From Mycobacterium sp. DL592 (GTDB lineage: Bacteria; Actinomycetota; Actinomycetes; Mycobacteriales; Mycobacteriaceae), in assembly GCF_011694515.1 (NCBI RefSeq), contig NZ_CP050192.1, forward strand, positions 4,040,172-4,104,171: 64,000 nucleotides of DNA. The letters run 5' to 3'. The notes beneath the pieces are model-generated. The model was given only the letters and a program-made list of their open reading frames with translations. It was not told the DNA's origin and did no database searches. The stretch's first letter is position 1. Each line of letters begins with the position of its first letter. Positions 34,691 to 44,530 of this stretch are shown piece by piece. Both the position numbers and the translations under genes were made by a program.

Positions 34691-36307
34691 CTACTTGACG
34701 CAAGGCACCGACTCCCCGGTCATGTGACTGAGGTCGGTGGGCGCCGGCGACGCGGCACCGGTAGCCGTGGCAGACACCGTGGCAACCGTGCTGGTGGTCG
34801 GTGCCGCCGAATCACCGCCGGCACTGTCGCCGAGGTACTCCCCAGCCGGGAAGTCGCCCCCCACGGTGAGTTTCACCTGGCTCGCCGGAAGTGCGTCATT
34901 GCCATTGGCGGACAGATTGAGCTGCGCGGCAAGCGCCTTACCGGCGATGTCGGCCCCGGGCCCGTACTCCACATCGCTGGTGGCCGAGGTGCCCGCCGCA
35001 GTGCTGGTTCTGCCCTGCTGGAAACCGTTGGCGCTGAACGTCTTTTCGAGTTGAGACGCGAGGCCGTCGCGAGCGGTGGCATTCACCACGTCCAAGACGG
35101 CACCGGTGCCATACATCGGATCGGCCGCCGGCACCGGCGTCGCCGCCGCGGTCGAGGGTGCCGGATCGCCAGAGAACAGGTCCCGCACGATCGAGCGCAC
35201 CGCCGGCACGTCGATCAGATTGACGTCCTCTCCGGCCGGGTCCTGACCGAACCCGGTGATCGGCAATGTGTACAGCGCGGGTGCGTGGGACGCCATCGTC
35301 GATGCCCGCTGCGCGAATGCGCCCAGGTCCAGACCGGCGTCGACCGCAACGTTCTGTTTGGTGACGTCGAGCAGCTTGTTCAAGGCCAGCGGGTTGTCGA
35401 GATCTCCGTTGTGGCGCAGGGCGCTGACCAGCGAGACCAGGAATGCCTGCTGGCGGCGGGTACGGTCCATGTCGGTGAAGTCGGCGTTGCTGACATCGCG
35501 CCGCTGACGCACGAACGCCATCGCCTGCGCCGCATCGATCTGCTGCACCCCTTGATGAAAGTCGGCTCCGGAGAAATCGTCGGCGGTGTCCTCATTAAGG
35601 CACACCGTGATCGGCGCGACCGCCTTGGCGATCTCGAAGAAGGCTCCCAACGTCACCTCCACGAAGTGATCGATGGGGACATTCAACAGCTGCTGGACCG
35701 TCGCGATTTCGGCCTTACGTCCCGCTTCGCGCCCACGCTGCTCCTTGGCCTGCGGATCAAGCGAGTTGTTCAGCGCATCGTCGGCGCCGATGACCTCCAG
35801 CGCGTGCTGGTAAGCCAGGCCGTAGGCCTGTTTGATCTTGCCCTGGCAGACCCCCGTCGGGCAGTCTGCGAGATCGACATAGTCGTCGCGGGGGATCGAG
35901 ATCGCTACGGGAGCACCGTCGGCGGGGAGGTGAACCAGGATCAGGACATTGGCGTTGTATCCACCGACCGTCTCGTCGCCGGCGTGCAGCGCGTCGTAGA
36001 CGTCCTGAGGTAGCGGCTGCCCGTGCTCGTCGAGTCTGCTGTCCAGCCCCATGACGAGAATGTTCTGCGCGCCTTGGCCCGACGAGGTACCCCCGAGCAG
36101 CGCCTCCGACGTGATGATCCCGCCCAGCGCCCGGTGCACACCCAACCACCCGATGCCAGTCACCGCGACGGAAGCCGCGGCCGCCAGGGCACCCAACGAC
36201 CGTACCGCCGCGCGCCGACCCCTCCGTGGGGACTGCACATCGGGTGTCGTCACCGACACTGGTACACCCTGATCAGTACCGGAGCTCGCCGCATAGCTGA
36301 GCAGCAT
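34691..36307 (-). CDS. LytR-CpsA-Psr (LCP) family protein
   Basis: 538 residues as the full open frame. No ribosome binding site supports the ATG at 36307, and GTG codons at 36259 or 36253 (giving MTTPDVQSPRRG) are plausible starts. One membrane anchor near residues 35-60, then the LCP domain: NILVMGLDSRLDEHG, LVHLPADGAPVAISIPRDDY, GKIKQAYGLAYQ and FVRQRRDVSNADFTDMDRTR, with the arginines that bind the polyprenyl phosphate. A LytR_C domain follows at about 390-490. The family ligates polymers, in mycobacteria arabinogalactan, to peptidoglycan. Confidence 0.92.
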   Translation of the reverse strand: MLLSYAASSGTDQGVPVSVTTPDVQSPRRGRRAAVRSLGALAAAASVAVTGIGWLGVHRALGGIITSEALLGGTSSGQGAQNILVMGLDSRLDEHGQPLPQDVYDALHAGDETVGGYNANVLILVHLPADGAPVAISIPRDDYVDLADCPTGVCQGKIKQAYGLAYQHALEVIGADDALNNSLDPQAKEQRGREAGRKAEIATVQQLLNVPIDHFVEVTLGAFFEIAKAVAPITVCLNEDTADDFSGADFHQGVQQIDAAQAMAFVRQRRDVSNADFTDMDRTRRQQAFLVSLVSALRHNGDLDNPLALNKLLDVTKQNVAVDAGLDLGAFAQRASTMASHAPALYTLPITGFGQDPAGEDVNLIDVPAVRSIVRDLFSGDPAPSTAAATPVPAADPMYGTGAVLDVVNATARDGLASQLEKTFSANGFQQGRTSTAAGTSATSDVEYGPGADIAGKALAAQLNLSANGNDALPASQVKLTVGGDFPAGEYLGDSAGGDSAAPTTSTVATVSATATGAASPAPTDLSHMTGESVPCVK

Positions 36308-36401
36308 GATTGGCCGGTGGCGGCAAACGACAGCGCCACGCCGGGACGCACAGCATGTCTCAAGCTAGGCCAACGTCCGGCAGGGACGGGACGACCAGCG
36401 T

Positions 36402-36518
36402 GAATCGGCTGTCGCCGACCCACAGCATCTGGCAAGGCGTCCGGGGCGGTGGGGCACGGTGTCAACCCTGGCCTCGCCGCTCCGGTCGGGTCAGAACCGG
36501 CTGTTCCCGATCCACAGC
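36402..36518. repeat. Imperfect 25-base direct repeat at and beyond the sppA 3' end
   Basis: Bases 36402-36426, outside sppA, match 36494-36518, the last codons of sppA, at 21 of 25 positions. Read on the minus strand both encode LW(V/I)G(D/N)SRF. This may be the trace of a small duplication or an older, longer C-terminus. The rest of the gap 36308-36490 holds nothing recognisable. Confidence 0.4.
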
Positions 36519-38278
36519 ACACTGCTTCCGGCCAGCACCCGTTCACCGTGTTCGACCACTCCCCTGATCGTCTGGCTGAGCAGTGCCGCGGTGGCCTCCG
36601 GTAGCGACGCCGCCACCGGCTGAGAAGAAGCCTTGGGGCGCAGGAAGTCTCGCAGCGACGAGCCGGGCAGCCGCGCGAGCTCGATTTCGGCGTCAGGGTT
36701 GAGGCCTGCGAGTACCTTCGCACGGCGAACCGCGTCGCGCAGGCCACCGAGTTCGTCGACCAGACCGTGCTCGGCGGCGTCCGCGCCAGTCCACACCCGC
36801 CCGCGGGCCACCGCTTCGACCGCCTCGGGAGACATGCCGCGAGCGTCGGCCACGCGCTGCACGAAGTCGGCGTAGAACAGATCGGCCTCGGCCTCCACCA
36901 GTGCGTGCTGCTCCTCGGTGAACGGCGCATTGGGCGACCACGCGTCGGCATTGTCATTGGTGCGCACCGAATCCGAGTTGACGCCGAGGCGCTCCTTGAG
37001 ACCGCGTGCGATCAGCTTGCCGGTCAGCACCCCGATCGAGCCGGTGATGGTCCCCGGGTTGGCGACGATGGCGTCGGCATCCATCGAGATGTAGTAGCCG
37101 CCGGATGCAGCCACCGCGCCCATCGACGCGACCACCGGTTTACCCTTGTCCCGCACCCGGGCCACTTCCCGCCAGATCGTCTCCGACCCGGTCACCGATC
37201 CGCCCGGGCTGTCGACCCGCAACACCACCGCGGCGACGTTGTCGTCGGCGCCGGCCTGCCGCAGTGCTGCGGCGATGGTGTCCGCACCCGCGCTGGGCCG
37301 GCCCAGCGGTGCCAGGTTCGGGCCGCCGCGGCCGCTGACGATCGCACCGGCGACGGTGACCACGGCGATCGTCGGCTTCTTGCGGCCGGGGAGCGACGGG
37401 ATCGGCGGGGTGTTCTTGCGGGTCTGGGCATAGCGGGACAGGAAGAGCCGGGGCGGCCCGTCTTCGGAGTCGGCGTCACCGGTTTCCGGTGAGATCCCTT
37501 CCACACCAGCCAGTTCGGCGATGCGACTGTACGCCTCGTCGCGGAAGCCGATGCGGTCGATGAGGTGGCCGGTGACGGCGTCGTCGCGCAGTAGCGGTGC
37601 CCGGTTGGCCAGCTCGTCGACGGCGGCGACGTCGATGCCGCGCGAGTCGGCGATGGCCTGCCACACCTGGGCGTGCAGGCTTTCGATCAGCCGCGAGTCG
37701 GCTTCTTTGTGCGCGTCGGTGTAGTGGTCTTCAGTGAAGACGTTCACCGCCGACTTGTACTTTCCGCGGGTGACGAACTGGGCCTCGATACCAGCCTTGT
37801 CGAGGGCGTCCCGCAGGAACAGCGCGTTGGTGGCGAAGCCGATCAGCCCGACTGTCCCGGACGGCTGAAGCCACACCTCGGTGAACGCCGAGGCGAGGTA
37901 ATAGGCCAGCGTGCCCGGGTAGGTCTCGGCCCACGCCAGTGACGGTTTACGCGCGGTGAACGCGGCGATGGCATCCCGCAGTTCCTGGACAGGCCCTGCG
38001 GGTGCCGCCGAAAGCTGCACCCGCGCAATCAAACCCGCAACCCGGTCGTCTTCGGCGGCGCGGTGGATCGCGGCGATTGCATCAGCGAGCAGCAGCGGCC
38101 TGCCGCCACCGGTGACGAAGGCCAAGGGGTCGAAGCCACCAGTCTCAGGCGGGATCGACTGCAGGTCCAACTCGAGGATCACACCGCTGGCCACGCCGTG
38201 ATGGCGTGCGGTGTCGACCTTGCGGACCAGTGCACGGAGGTCGTCGGCGCCCGGGAGCGCGGGCAGGAAGGCGAGCAT
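36491..38278 (-). CDS. sppA: Signal peptide peptidase SppA, 67-kDa type
   Basis: 595 residues from the ATG at 38278; a longer frame to 38362 lacks homology. Two tandem S49 domains as in the long SppA. The general-base lysine is K175 (RGKYKSAVNVF) in the first, the nucleophile S392 (GAVAASGGYYIS) in the second, after VDSPGGSVTGSETIW. It degrades signal peptides left in the membrane. Downstream of the spc operon as in M. tuberculosis (Rv0724). Confidence 0.95.
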   Translation of the reverse strand: MLAFLPALPGADDLRALVRKVDTARHHGVASGVILELDLQSIPPETGGFDPLAFVTGGGRPLLLADAIAAIHRAAEDDRVAGLIARVQLSAAPAGPVQELRDAIAAFTARKPSLAWAETYPGTLAYYLASAFTEVWLQPSGTVGLIGFATNALFLRDALDKAGIEAQFVTRGKYKSAVNVFTEDHYTDAHKEADSRLIESLHAQVWQAIADSRGIDVAAVDELANRAPLLRDDAVTGHLIDRIGFRDEAYSRIAELAGVEGISPETGDADSEDGPPRLFLSRYAQTRKNTPPIPSLPGRKKPTIAVVTVAGAIVSGRGGPNLAPLGRPSAGADTIAAALRQAGADDNVAAVVLRVDSPGGSVTGSETIWREVARVRDKGKPVVASMGAVAASGGYYISMDADAIVANPGTITGSIGVLTGKLIARGLKERLGVNSDSVRTNDNADAWSPNAPFTEEQHALVEAEADLFYADFVQRVADARGMSPEAVEAVARGRVWTGADAAEHGLVDELGGLRDAVRRAKVLAGLNPDAEIELARLPGSSLRDFLRPKASSQPVAASLPEATAALLSQTIRGVVEHGERVLAGSSVLWIGNSRF

Positions 38279-38570
38279 AGTGTCAAGGTTACCGGCGTCG
38301 GGCGCGAGCCGGTTTGGGGCGCTCGTTTGGCGAAGCGGTGAAGTGCTCGATCTCGGCACCACAGCTCGACATGGACGGCGAGGGCGGCGAAGCCATTAGA
38401 CGCAGGCTGAGGAGCACCCGCCAATCTGGTTCGACACCAACGCTCCTCGCGCGACGGCCCCCATCGGCAGGTCCCGCAGAGAATTTACCGATAGCGGTCC
38501 ACCTGTCGCGTTCCCGCCATTAGCATCAAGAAACCGACACGTGGGTCAATTTGAGTTAGGGGGTCTTTTG
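38279..38570. other. Intergenic region between sppA and the C39-like gene
   Basis: 292 bases between divergent genes. A TAGCAT -10-like hexamer at 38521-38526 could serve the plus-strand gene. No partner -35 or repeat structure was seen. Confidence 0.35.
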
Positions 38571-40547
38571 ATGGTTGCTGCTGCTGCGCGCGAGAAGGAT
38601 CAACTCGAGGGCGGCGCGCAACGGCCGACTCCCAACTCAAGGATGTGGCTGCACGCAGGAGCGGTGACACTGGGTGTTGGCGCTGCCATGGTGGCCGGCG
38701 CCGCCGTCGCATCCGCCGACACCGGATCCTCGTCGGACCCCCACTCATCCACCGATTCGAGTTCAGCCGCATCGACTCCGAAGTCGAACGCAGCAGCGAC
38801 CGCGACGGCCAAGAGTGGGCGCAAAGTCGCGAACAAGCCCACCGGCTCCGTCCACAGCGACACGGCTGTGAGGTCGTCGACACCAGCACGCGTGGCGACA
38901 GCACGTCTTACGCCAAGCGCGAGTTCCCTCTCCGCGGCTTCGACCACCGTCACGGCGGCGGCGCCGCCTTCTGCGCTTGAGACACCGACACCGAACAACC
39001 CTCTGCAGGGCCTGGAGGAGTTCGGGCACAACGTCTACCTGACCGTCGCGAACCAGATCTCCGGCGTACAAACCAATTTGGCGGTGCTCGGCGACGACCT
39101 GGCCAATGTCTTCGGCATTTCCCGCGTGACCATCACGAACCCGGGGATCTACGGCAATCCGACCCAGAACAAGCAGTACTACGTGCCCATGTCTGATTAC
39201 GTGTCGGCCGCCCTTGCCACCGTCGCGATGGCCTATGGGCAACTCACCGGCACGGCGCCTGATCTACCGGGCTTCACCACCGCGGCCCTGGACACCGAAA
39301 GCCTGGTCTATCCCGGCTTCAAGATCTACCGCGGAGTCGGGACGAATTGGTTCGTCAAATGGACGGACAGCTACGAACTGTTGCAGGACAAGGGCGTTCG
39401 CATCATCTCGCGCTCCTACTACGACGATCAGCAGACCAAGGCGATCAATGATCTGGCGGCCGGATTGCAGGATCCGACCAAAGTGATGATCGCGGCGATC
39501 AGTGGTCCCGTCGACGGACGCACCGATCCCGGCACGAAAACGGTGGTCGTCACCGGCCTCGACACCACGCGGAACGTCGTGACGATCAATGACCCGACGC
39601 AGGCCAACGGCCAGGGCCTGGAGATGACGCTCGACGACTTCACGAGTCAGTGGAGTAGCCAGAAGTTCCAACTCGTCACGGCACAGCAGGCCGCCTCGTC
39701 CTCCAATCCCCTTCCCGAACCGGCGACGAAACTGGTGTGGTCGCTACCCGCGCCCAACGAGATCGGCAACGCCCTGGAGGCCGGCCTGAAGAATGTCGCG
39801 CTGCTCGTCGTGCATCAAATCGAGGGCGCCCAAGCCAATCTCGGCCAGCTCGCCGATGACCTCGGCTACACCTTCGGGATCAACAATCCCGACATTGCTC
39901 CGCCGTCTCCCAACAGCGTCGAGTACGGCAACTACACCAAGAACTATCCGTACTACGTCTACCAAGGCAATTACCCGACCTGCCTTCTCATGGCGACGGC
40001 AGCGATTATCGGTCAGATCCGGGGCGGCCCAATGCCAGCCGACCTGGGTCAACAGGTCCTCGACCAGGCGACATCCACCCCCAGCGGCGTATATCCGAAC
40101 CAGATGATTTTCGAACCCACCGGCACTGGGGAGAACGGGTTGCACTGGGGCACCAATAGCGCCGACGCCGTCAAGCTCCTGAACATGAACGGTGTCAACG
40201 CCGACTGGACCACCTACCTCAAAAGCCAGGGCGACGTGGCGATGGACACTATGACCAACGCGCTCAACCAGAACCAGGGTGTGATCGTCGCCCTCGCGAG
40301 CAACGTCATCTGGAACGCCTACACACGGAAGTACTTCAACGAGACCAGGGTGCAGCCGGGTGACAACGGCGTGCAGAGCGACCATGCCGTCGTGGTGATC
40401 AGCGTCGACATGACCAAGAAGGCGGTCTACATCAACGACAGCGCGCTGCGAAACGGGCAAGGATTCCCCGTGCCACTCGACGAATTCATGAAGGCCTGGC
40501 AGTACAGCAACTACTCGCTGATCACCGCCGAGAAGGCCAGCACCTAG
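38571..40547 (+). CDS. Secreted protein with tandem C39/papain-like domains, first one degenerate
   Basis: 658 residues from the ATG at 38571, chosen for AGGGGG seven bases upstream. A hydrophilic N-terminus precedes a signal segment, likely cleaved after A49 (VASA-DT), then a 90-residue Ser/Thr/Ala-rich linker. Two homologous domains follow. The second (about 425-650) has a cysteine-protease set: Q465 and C471 in YQGNYPTCLLMA, H605 in SDHAVVVISVD, N622 in YINDSA. The first (about 150-380) aligns as YYVPMSDYVSAALAT, TKTVVVTGLD and TINDPT, with Gln, Cys and His all lost. Both domains are preceded by NxxxxLxQLxDDLxxxFGI-type helices. It is probably an exported peptidase or peptidase-like binding protein; substrate unknown. 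Confidence 0.75.
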   Translation: MVAAAAREKDQLEGGAQRPTPNSRMWLHAGAVTLGVGAAMVAGAAVASADTGSSSDPHSSTDSSSAASTPKSNAAATATAKSGRKVANKPTGSVHSDTAVRSSTPARVATARLTPSASSLSAASTTVTAAAPPSALETPTPNNPLQGLEEFGHNVYLTVANQISGVQTNLAVLGDDLANVFGISRVTITNPGIYGNPTQNKQYYVPMSDYVSAALATVAMAYGQLTGTAPDLPGFTTAALDTESLVYPGFKIYRGVGTNWFVKWTDSYELLQDKGVRIISRSYYDDQQTKAINDLAAGLQDPTKVMIAAISGPVDGRTDPGTKTVVVTGLDTTRNVVTINDPTQANGQGLEMTLDDFTSQWSSQKFQLVTAQQAASSSNPLPEPATKLVWSLPAPNEIGNALEAGLKNVALLVVHQIEGAQANLGQLADDLGYTFGINNPDIAPPSPNSVEYGNYTKNYPYYVYQGNYPTCLLMATAAIIGQIRGGPMPADLGQQVLDQATSTPSGVYPNQMIFEPTGTGENGLHWGTNSADAVKLLNMNGVNADWTTYLKSQGDVAMDTMTNALNQNQGVIVALASNVIWNAYTRKYFNETRVQPGDNGVQSDHAVVVISVDMTKKAVYINDSALRNGQGFPVPLDEFMKAWQYSNYSLITAEKAST

Positions 40548-40556
40548 GCCCGACAA

Positions 40557-40593
40557 CGGAAAGGCCCCCGCCCTTGCGGCGGGGGCCTTTCCG
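40557..40593. terminator. Hairpin terminator between C39-like gene and rplO
   Basis: Perfect 16-bp stem (40557-40572 with 40578-40593) and 5-base loop, placed between two convergent stop codons. The arm itself carries AAA/TTT, so it could act in both directions, ending the secreted-protein gene and the spc operon. Confidence 0.8.
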
Positions 40594-40604
40594 TGAAACC
40601 TAGG

Positions 40605-41048
40605 TCAGAGCTCGGTGGCCGAGCCGCCCGCTGCGGTGATGGCCTCGCGGGCACTGCCGCTGAACTTGTGCGCGGTCACGTCGACCTTCGCGGTGAGCTT
40701 GCCGTCGCCGAGGACCTTGACCAGGACGTTCTTGCGAACCAGGCCCTTGGCCACCAGATCGTCGACGCCGACTGTGCCGCCCTCGGGGAACACCCGGCTG
40801 AGGTCACCGAGGTTCACCACGGCGTACTCGGTGCGGAACCGGTTGCGGAAGCCCTTGAGCTTCGGCAGCCGCATGTGGATCGGCATCTGGCCGCCCTCGA
40901 AGGTTACCGGCACGTTCTTGCGTGCCTTGGTTCCCTTGGTACCGCGACCGGCGGTCTTGCCCTTGGAGGCCTCACCGCGGCCGACCCGGGTCTTCTTGGT
41001 CTTGGACCCCGGGGCCGGCTTCAGGTCGTGCAGCTTGATGACACTCAT
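40605..41048 (-). CDS. rplO: 50S ribosomal protein L15 (uL15)
   Basis: 147 residues, [20 protein letters not shown], with the glycine- and lysine-rich N-terminus ([20 protein letters not shown]) that threads into 23S rRNA. Full length. Last gene of the spc operon here, because secY lies elsewhere. ATG overlaps the rpmD stop. Confidence 0.98.
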   Translation of the reverse strand: MSVIKLHDLKPAPGSKTKKTRVGRGEASKGKTAGRGTKGTKARKNVPVTFEGGQMPIHMRLPKLKGFRNRFRTEYAVVNLGDLSRVFPEGGTVGVDDLVAKGLVRKNVLVKVLGDGKLTAKVDVTAHKFSGSAREAITAAGGSATEL

Positions 41049-41227
41049 TTGACTTCCTCAACCTCGACGAGGTGGTGGACAACCTTGATCAGGCCGCGTG
41101 TCTGCGGGGTGTCCTCACGGACCACCGACTGCCGGATCTTCTTCAGGCCCAGCGACCGCAGGCTCTCACGCTGGTTCCAGCGTGTGCCGACGGTGCCGCG
41201 CACCTGGGTGATCTTCAGTTCTGCCAT
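41045..41227 (-). CDS. rpmD: 50S ribosomal protein L30 (uL30)
   Basis: 60 residues, [20 protein letters not shown], the complete short bacterial form, with the [20 protein letters not shown] core. Two bases after rpsE and overlapping rplO by four bases. Confidence 0.97.
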   Translation of the reverse strand: MAELKITQVRGTVGTRWNQRESLRSLGLKKIRQSVVREDTPQTRGLIKVVHHLVEVEEVK

Positions 41228-41229
41228 GG

Positions 41230-41940
41230 TTATGCGCTTCCCTCACGCGCTGCCGCAGCGGCCAGCGCTTCGCTTTCCCGACGCGCGCGCAGCATGCCGG
41301 CCGGCGCGACGTCTTCGATGGGCAGACCGCGCCGGGCGGCCACCTCTTCGGGACGCTGCAGCAGCTTCAGCGCGGCAACGGTGGCGTGAACCACGTTGAT
41401 CGCGTTATCGCTGCCCAGCGACTTGGCCAGCACGTCATGCACGCCGGCGCATTCCAGCACCGCGCGGCAGGCACCGCCGGCGATGACGCCGGTACCCGGG
41501 CTGGCCGGACGCAGCATCACGACACCGGCAGCGGCTTCGCCCTGGACCGGGTGTGTGACGGTGCCGCCGATCAGCGGGACGCGGAAGAAGTTCTTACGAG
41601 CTTCCTCGACACCCTTGGCGATCGCGGCGGGCACCTCTTTGGCCTTGCCGTAGCCGACACCGACGAGGCCATGGCCGTCGCCGACGATGACCAGCGCGGT
41701 GAAGCTGAACCGGCGACCACCCTTGACCACCTTGGACACGCGGTTGATGGTGACCACACGCTCGATGTAGTTGCTCTTCTCACCGCCGTCGCGTCCACCG
41801 CGTCCGCCGCGGTCACCACGATCGTCACGGCGGCCGCGGCCACCGCGGTCGTCACGCCCACCGCGCTGCTCGTCGGTGCGGGTTCCCGCGCTGGGACCGC
41901 CGGTGTTGGAGACCGGGGCCTCAGAAGTCTGGTCCGCCAT
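41230..41940 (-). CDS. rpsE: 30S ribosomal protein S5 (uS5) with RGG-like N-terminal extension
   Basis: 236 residues from the ATG at 41940 ([15 protein letters not shown]); the upstream open frame overlaps rplR. The conserved S5 core starts near residue 55 ([20 protein letters not shown]), with [20 protein letters not shown]. The first 54 residues are a low-complexity Arg/Gly/Asp extension ([18 protein letters not shown]), long compared with E. coli and probably disordered and RNA-contacting. A 64-base gap precedes it. Confidence 0.96.
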   Translation of the reverse strand: MADQTSEAPVSNTGGPSAGTRTDEQRGGRDDRGGRGRRDDRGDRGGRGGRDGGEKSNYIERVVTINRVSKVVKGGRRFSFTALVIVGDGHGLVGVGYGKAKEVPAAIAKGVEEARKNFFRVPLIGGTVTHPVQGEAAAGVVMLRPASPGTGVIAGGACRAVLECAGVHDVLAKSLGSDNAINVVHATVAALKLLQRPEEVAARRGLPIEDVAPAGMLRARRESEALAAAAAREGSA

Positions 41941-42004
41941 TATGCGGTCCTTCCGTTGTACGTCGTCACATAAATTCCCATGTCGCTTCGCTCCTGCCCG
42001 CCGG

Positions 42005-42412
42005 CTAGAACTTGAGTCCGCTCTCGCGGGCGGCATCGGCGAGCGCCGCGATGCGGCCGCCGTAGGTGTTGCCACCGCGGTCGAACACGACAGCTTCGAT
42101 GCCGGCGGCCTTGGCACGCTCGGCGATCAGCTGTCCGACGCGCACGCTGTGGGCCTTCTTGTCGCCCTCGACGGCGCGGACGTCGGCCTCGATGGACGAC
42201 GCAGCGGCCAGCGTGGTGCCGGTGCCGTCGTCGACCAGCTGCACGTGGATATGCCGCGAGGAGCGGTTGACCACGAGGCGCGGCCGTGCGGCGGTGCCGA
42301 CGACCTTCTTACGCAGCCGGTTGTGCCGCCGGAGGCGCGAAACCCGGCGCGCGGCCGAGACACTCGTGCCGACCGGGGTGCGATCGGTGGCTGCTTTCTG
42401 TGCTTGAGCCAT
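42005..42412 (-). CDS. rplR: 50S ribosomal protein L18 (uL18)
   Basis: 135 residues, with a short N-terminal extension before the core [20 protein letters not shown]. Contains [20 protein letters not shown], the 5S rRNA-binding C-terminal half. Three bases after rplF. Confidence 0.97.
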   Translation of the reverse strand: MAQAQKAATDRTPVGTSVSAARRVSRLRRHNRLRKKVVGTAARPRLVVNRSSRHIHVQLVDDGTGTTLAAASSIEADVRAVEGDKKAHSVRVGQLIAERAKAAGIEAVVFDRGGNTYGGRIAALADAARESGLKF

Positions 42413-42415
42413 GGC

Positions 42416-42955
42416 TTACTTACCTGTCTTTCCGACCTTGCGGCGGATCTGCTCACCCTCGTAGCGAACGCCCTTGCCCTTATACGGGTCCGGGCGGCGC
42501 AGCCGACGGATGTTGGCCGAGATCTGGCCGACCTTCTGCTTGTCGATACCCGAGACCGAGAACTTGGTGGGGGTCTCCACCGCGAAGGTGATGCCCTCCG
42601 GGGCCTCGATGACCACGGGGTGGCTGTATCCGAGCGCGAACTCCAGGTTGCTGCCCTTGAGCTGCACGCGGTAGCCGACGCCGAAGATCTCCATCTTGGT
42701 GACGTATCCCTCGGTCACTCCGGTCACCAGGTTGGCGACCAGCGTGCGGGACAGACCGTGGAGCGAGCGGCTACGACGTTCGTCGTCGGGCCGGGCCACC
42801 ACGATCGCACCGTCGTCATTGCGCGACACCGTGATCGGCTCGGCGACCTCCAGTGCGAGCGTGCCCTTGGGGCCCTTGACCGACAGGTTCTGCCCGTCGA
42901 TCGTCACATCGACACCGGAGGGAACCGGCACCGGCTGCTTTCCAATACGCGACAT
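42416..42955 (-). CDS. rplF: 50S ribosomal protein L6 (uL6)
   Basis: 179 residues, [20 protein letters not shown], full length, two repeated L6 domains ending [20 protein letters not shown]. It binds 23S rRNA near the factor-binding site. Confidence 0.98.
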   Translation of the reverse strand: MSRIGKQPVPVPSGVDVTIDGQNLSVKGPKGTLALEVAEPITVSRNDDGAIVVARPDDERRSRSLHGLSRTLVANLVTGVTEGYVTKMEIFGVGYRVQLKGSNLEFALGYSHPVVIEAPEGITFAVETPTKFSVSGIDKQKVGQISANIRRLRRPDPYKGKGVRYEGEQIRRKVGKTGK

Positions 42956-42976
42956 AGTCCTACTTCTCCTATCCCG

Positions 42977-43375
42977 CTACCAGACGTACGCGAGGACTTC
43001 GCCGCCCACGCCCTGACGGGCTGCCTGGCGGTCGGTGAGCAGGCCCGAGGACGTGGAGATGATCGCCACGCCCAGGCCGCCGAGCACGCGCGGCAGACTG
43101 GTGGATTTCGCATAGACCCGCAGGCCGGGCTTGGACACCCGGCGCAGACCGGCGAGGCTTCGCTCCCGGTTGGGGCCGTACTTGAGCTGGACTACCAGCG
43201 CCTTACCGACCCGGGCATCCTCGGTGCGGAAGTCGCTGATGTAACCCTCGCGCTTGAGGATCTCGGCGATGTTCGCCTTGATCTTCGAGTGCGGCAGGGT
43301 CACCTCGTCGTGATACGCCGAATTGGCGTTGCGCAGACGTGTCAAGAAGTCTGCGATCGGGTCCGTCATAGTCAT
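42977..43375 (-). CDS. rpsH: 30S ribosomal protein S8 (uS8)
   Basis: 132 residues, [20 protein letters not shown], ending in the conserved [10 protein letters not shown] with [20 protein letters not shown]. In other bacteria it is the translational repressor of the spc operon. Confidence 0.98.
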   Translation of the reverse strand: MTMTDPIADFLTRLRNANSAYHDEVTLPHSKIKANIAEILKREGYISDFRTEDARVGKALVVQLKYGPNRERSLAGLRRVSKPGLRVYAKSTSLPRVLGGLGVAIISTSSGLLTDRQAARQGVGGEVLAYVW

Positions 43376-43456
43376 GACTGGGCCTGTCTACCTTCCTCGC
43401 AGCGGTTCCCGGTCGGGCCTGCTGCGCACCTGTTCTTCAAATGGGTCTGGGGGTCT

Positions 43457-43642
43457 TTACCAGCTGGACTTCTGCACACCGGGCAGTTCGCCGGCGTGCG
43501 CCATCTCGCGCAGGCAGATCCGGCACAGGCCGAACTTGCGATACACGGCGTGCGGACGGCCGCACCGGTTGCAGCGGGTGTAGGCCCGCACGGCGAACTT
43601 CGGCTTCTTGTTGGCCTTATTGACCAGCGCCTTCTTTGCCAT
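43457..43642 (-). CDS. rpsZ: 30S ribosomal protein S14 type Z (uS14, zinc-binding)
   Basis: 61 residues, [20 protein letters not shown], with two CxxC pairs ([21 protein letters not shown]), so it is the short zinc-containing C-plus form rather than the longer zinc-free paralogue used under zinc limitation. Four bases after rplE. Confidence 0.97.
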   Translation of the reverse strand: MAKKALVNKANKKPKFAVRAYTRCNRCGRPHAVYRKFGLCRICLREMAHAGELPGVQKSSW

Positions 43643-43646
43643 CTGC

Positions 43647-44210
43647 TCAGTTCTCCTTGAACGGGAAGCCCAGCGCCCGCAGCAGCGCCCGACCTTCGTC
43701 GTCGTTCGTCGCCGACGTGACGACGGTGATGTCCATGCCCCGGGGGCGGTCGATGGAGTCCACGTCGATCTCGTGGAACACCGACTGCTCGGCGAGCCCG
43801 AAGGTGTAGTTGCCGTGGCCGTCGAACTGCTTGGGCGACAGGCCGCGGAAGTCGCGGATACGCGGCAGGGCGATGGACACCAGGCGGTCGAGGAACTCCC
43901 ACATCCGGTCGCCGCGCAGGGTCACCCGAGCACCGATCGGCATACCTTCGCGCAGCTTGAACTGGGCGATGGACTTGCGGGCCTTGCGGATCTCCGGCTT
44001 CTGGCCGGTGATCAGCGCCAGGTCGTTGACCGCGCCGTTGATCAGCTTCGCGTCGCGGGCGGCGTCACCGACACCCATGTTGACGACGACCTTGACCACG
44101 CCGGGGATCTGCATGACGTTGGCGTAGTTGAACTCTTTGTTGAGCGCGTCCTTGATTTCCTCGCGGTAGCGCGCCTTCAGCCGGGGCTGAACTTTTTCCA
44201 CAGTTGTCAT
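43647..44210 (-). CDS. rplE: 50S ribosomal protein L5 (uL5)
   Basis: 187 residues, [20 protein letters not shown], with [20 protein letters not shown] and the C-terminal [20 protein letters not shown]. Binds 5S rRNA and the P-site tRNA. Two bases after rplX. Confidence 0.98.
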   Translation of the reverse strand: MTTVEKVQPRLKARYREEIKDALNKEFNYANVMQIPGVVKVVVNMGVGDAARDAKLINGAVNDLALITGQKPEIRKARKSIAQFKLREGMPIGARVTLRGDRMWEFLDRLVSIALPRIRDFRGLSPKQFDGHGNYTFGLAEQSVFHEIDVDSIDRPRGMDITVVTSATNDDEGRALLRALGFPFKEN

Positions 44211-44212
44211 CG

Positions 44213-44530
44213 TCAGATGTCCTTGCCGTTGCGCTTGGAAACTCGAACGCGCTTGCCGGTTTCCTCGTTGAGGCGGTAGCCGACGCGGGCCGGCTTGCCG
44301 TCGGAGTCGACGACCATCACGTTGGAAACGTGGATGGACGCCTCCTGGGTGACGATGCCGCCCGAGGACGCGCCACGCTCGTTGGCCGACTGCGCGGTGT
44401 GCTTCTTGATCCGGTTGACGCCCTCGACCAGCACCCGGTTACGCGTTGGGAAAGCCTGCAGCACTTTGCCTTTGGCGCCCTTGTCCTTGCCGGAGATGAC
44501 CAGGACGGTGTCGCCCTTCTTGACCTTCAT
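44213..44530 (-). CDS. rplX: 50S ribosomal protein L24 (uL24)
   Basis: 105 residues starting [20 protein letters not shown], the KOW motif, with [14 protein letters not shown]. An early 50S assembly protein. It abuts rplN directly, with no spacer. Confidence 0.98.
   Translation of the reverse strand: MKVKKGDTVLVISGKDKGAKGKVLQAFPTRNRVLVEGVNRIKKHTAQSANERGASSGGIVTQEASIHVSNVMVVDSDGKPARVGYRLNEETGKRVRVSKRNGKDI

Noticed and set aside
41770..41900. Possible minisatellite in rpsE
   Set aside because: The repetition follows low-complexity Arg/Gly/Asp coding and has no regular unit.
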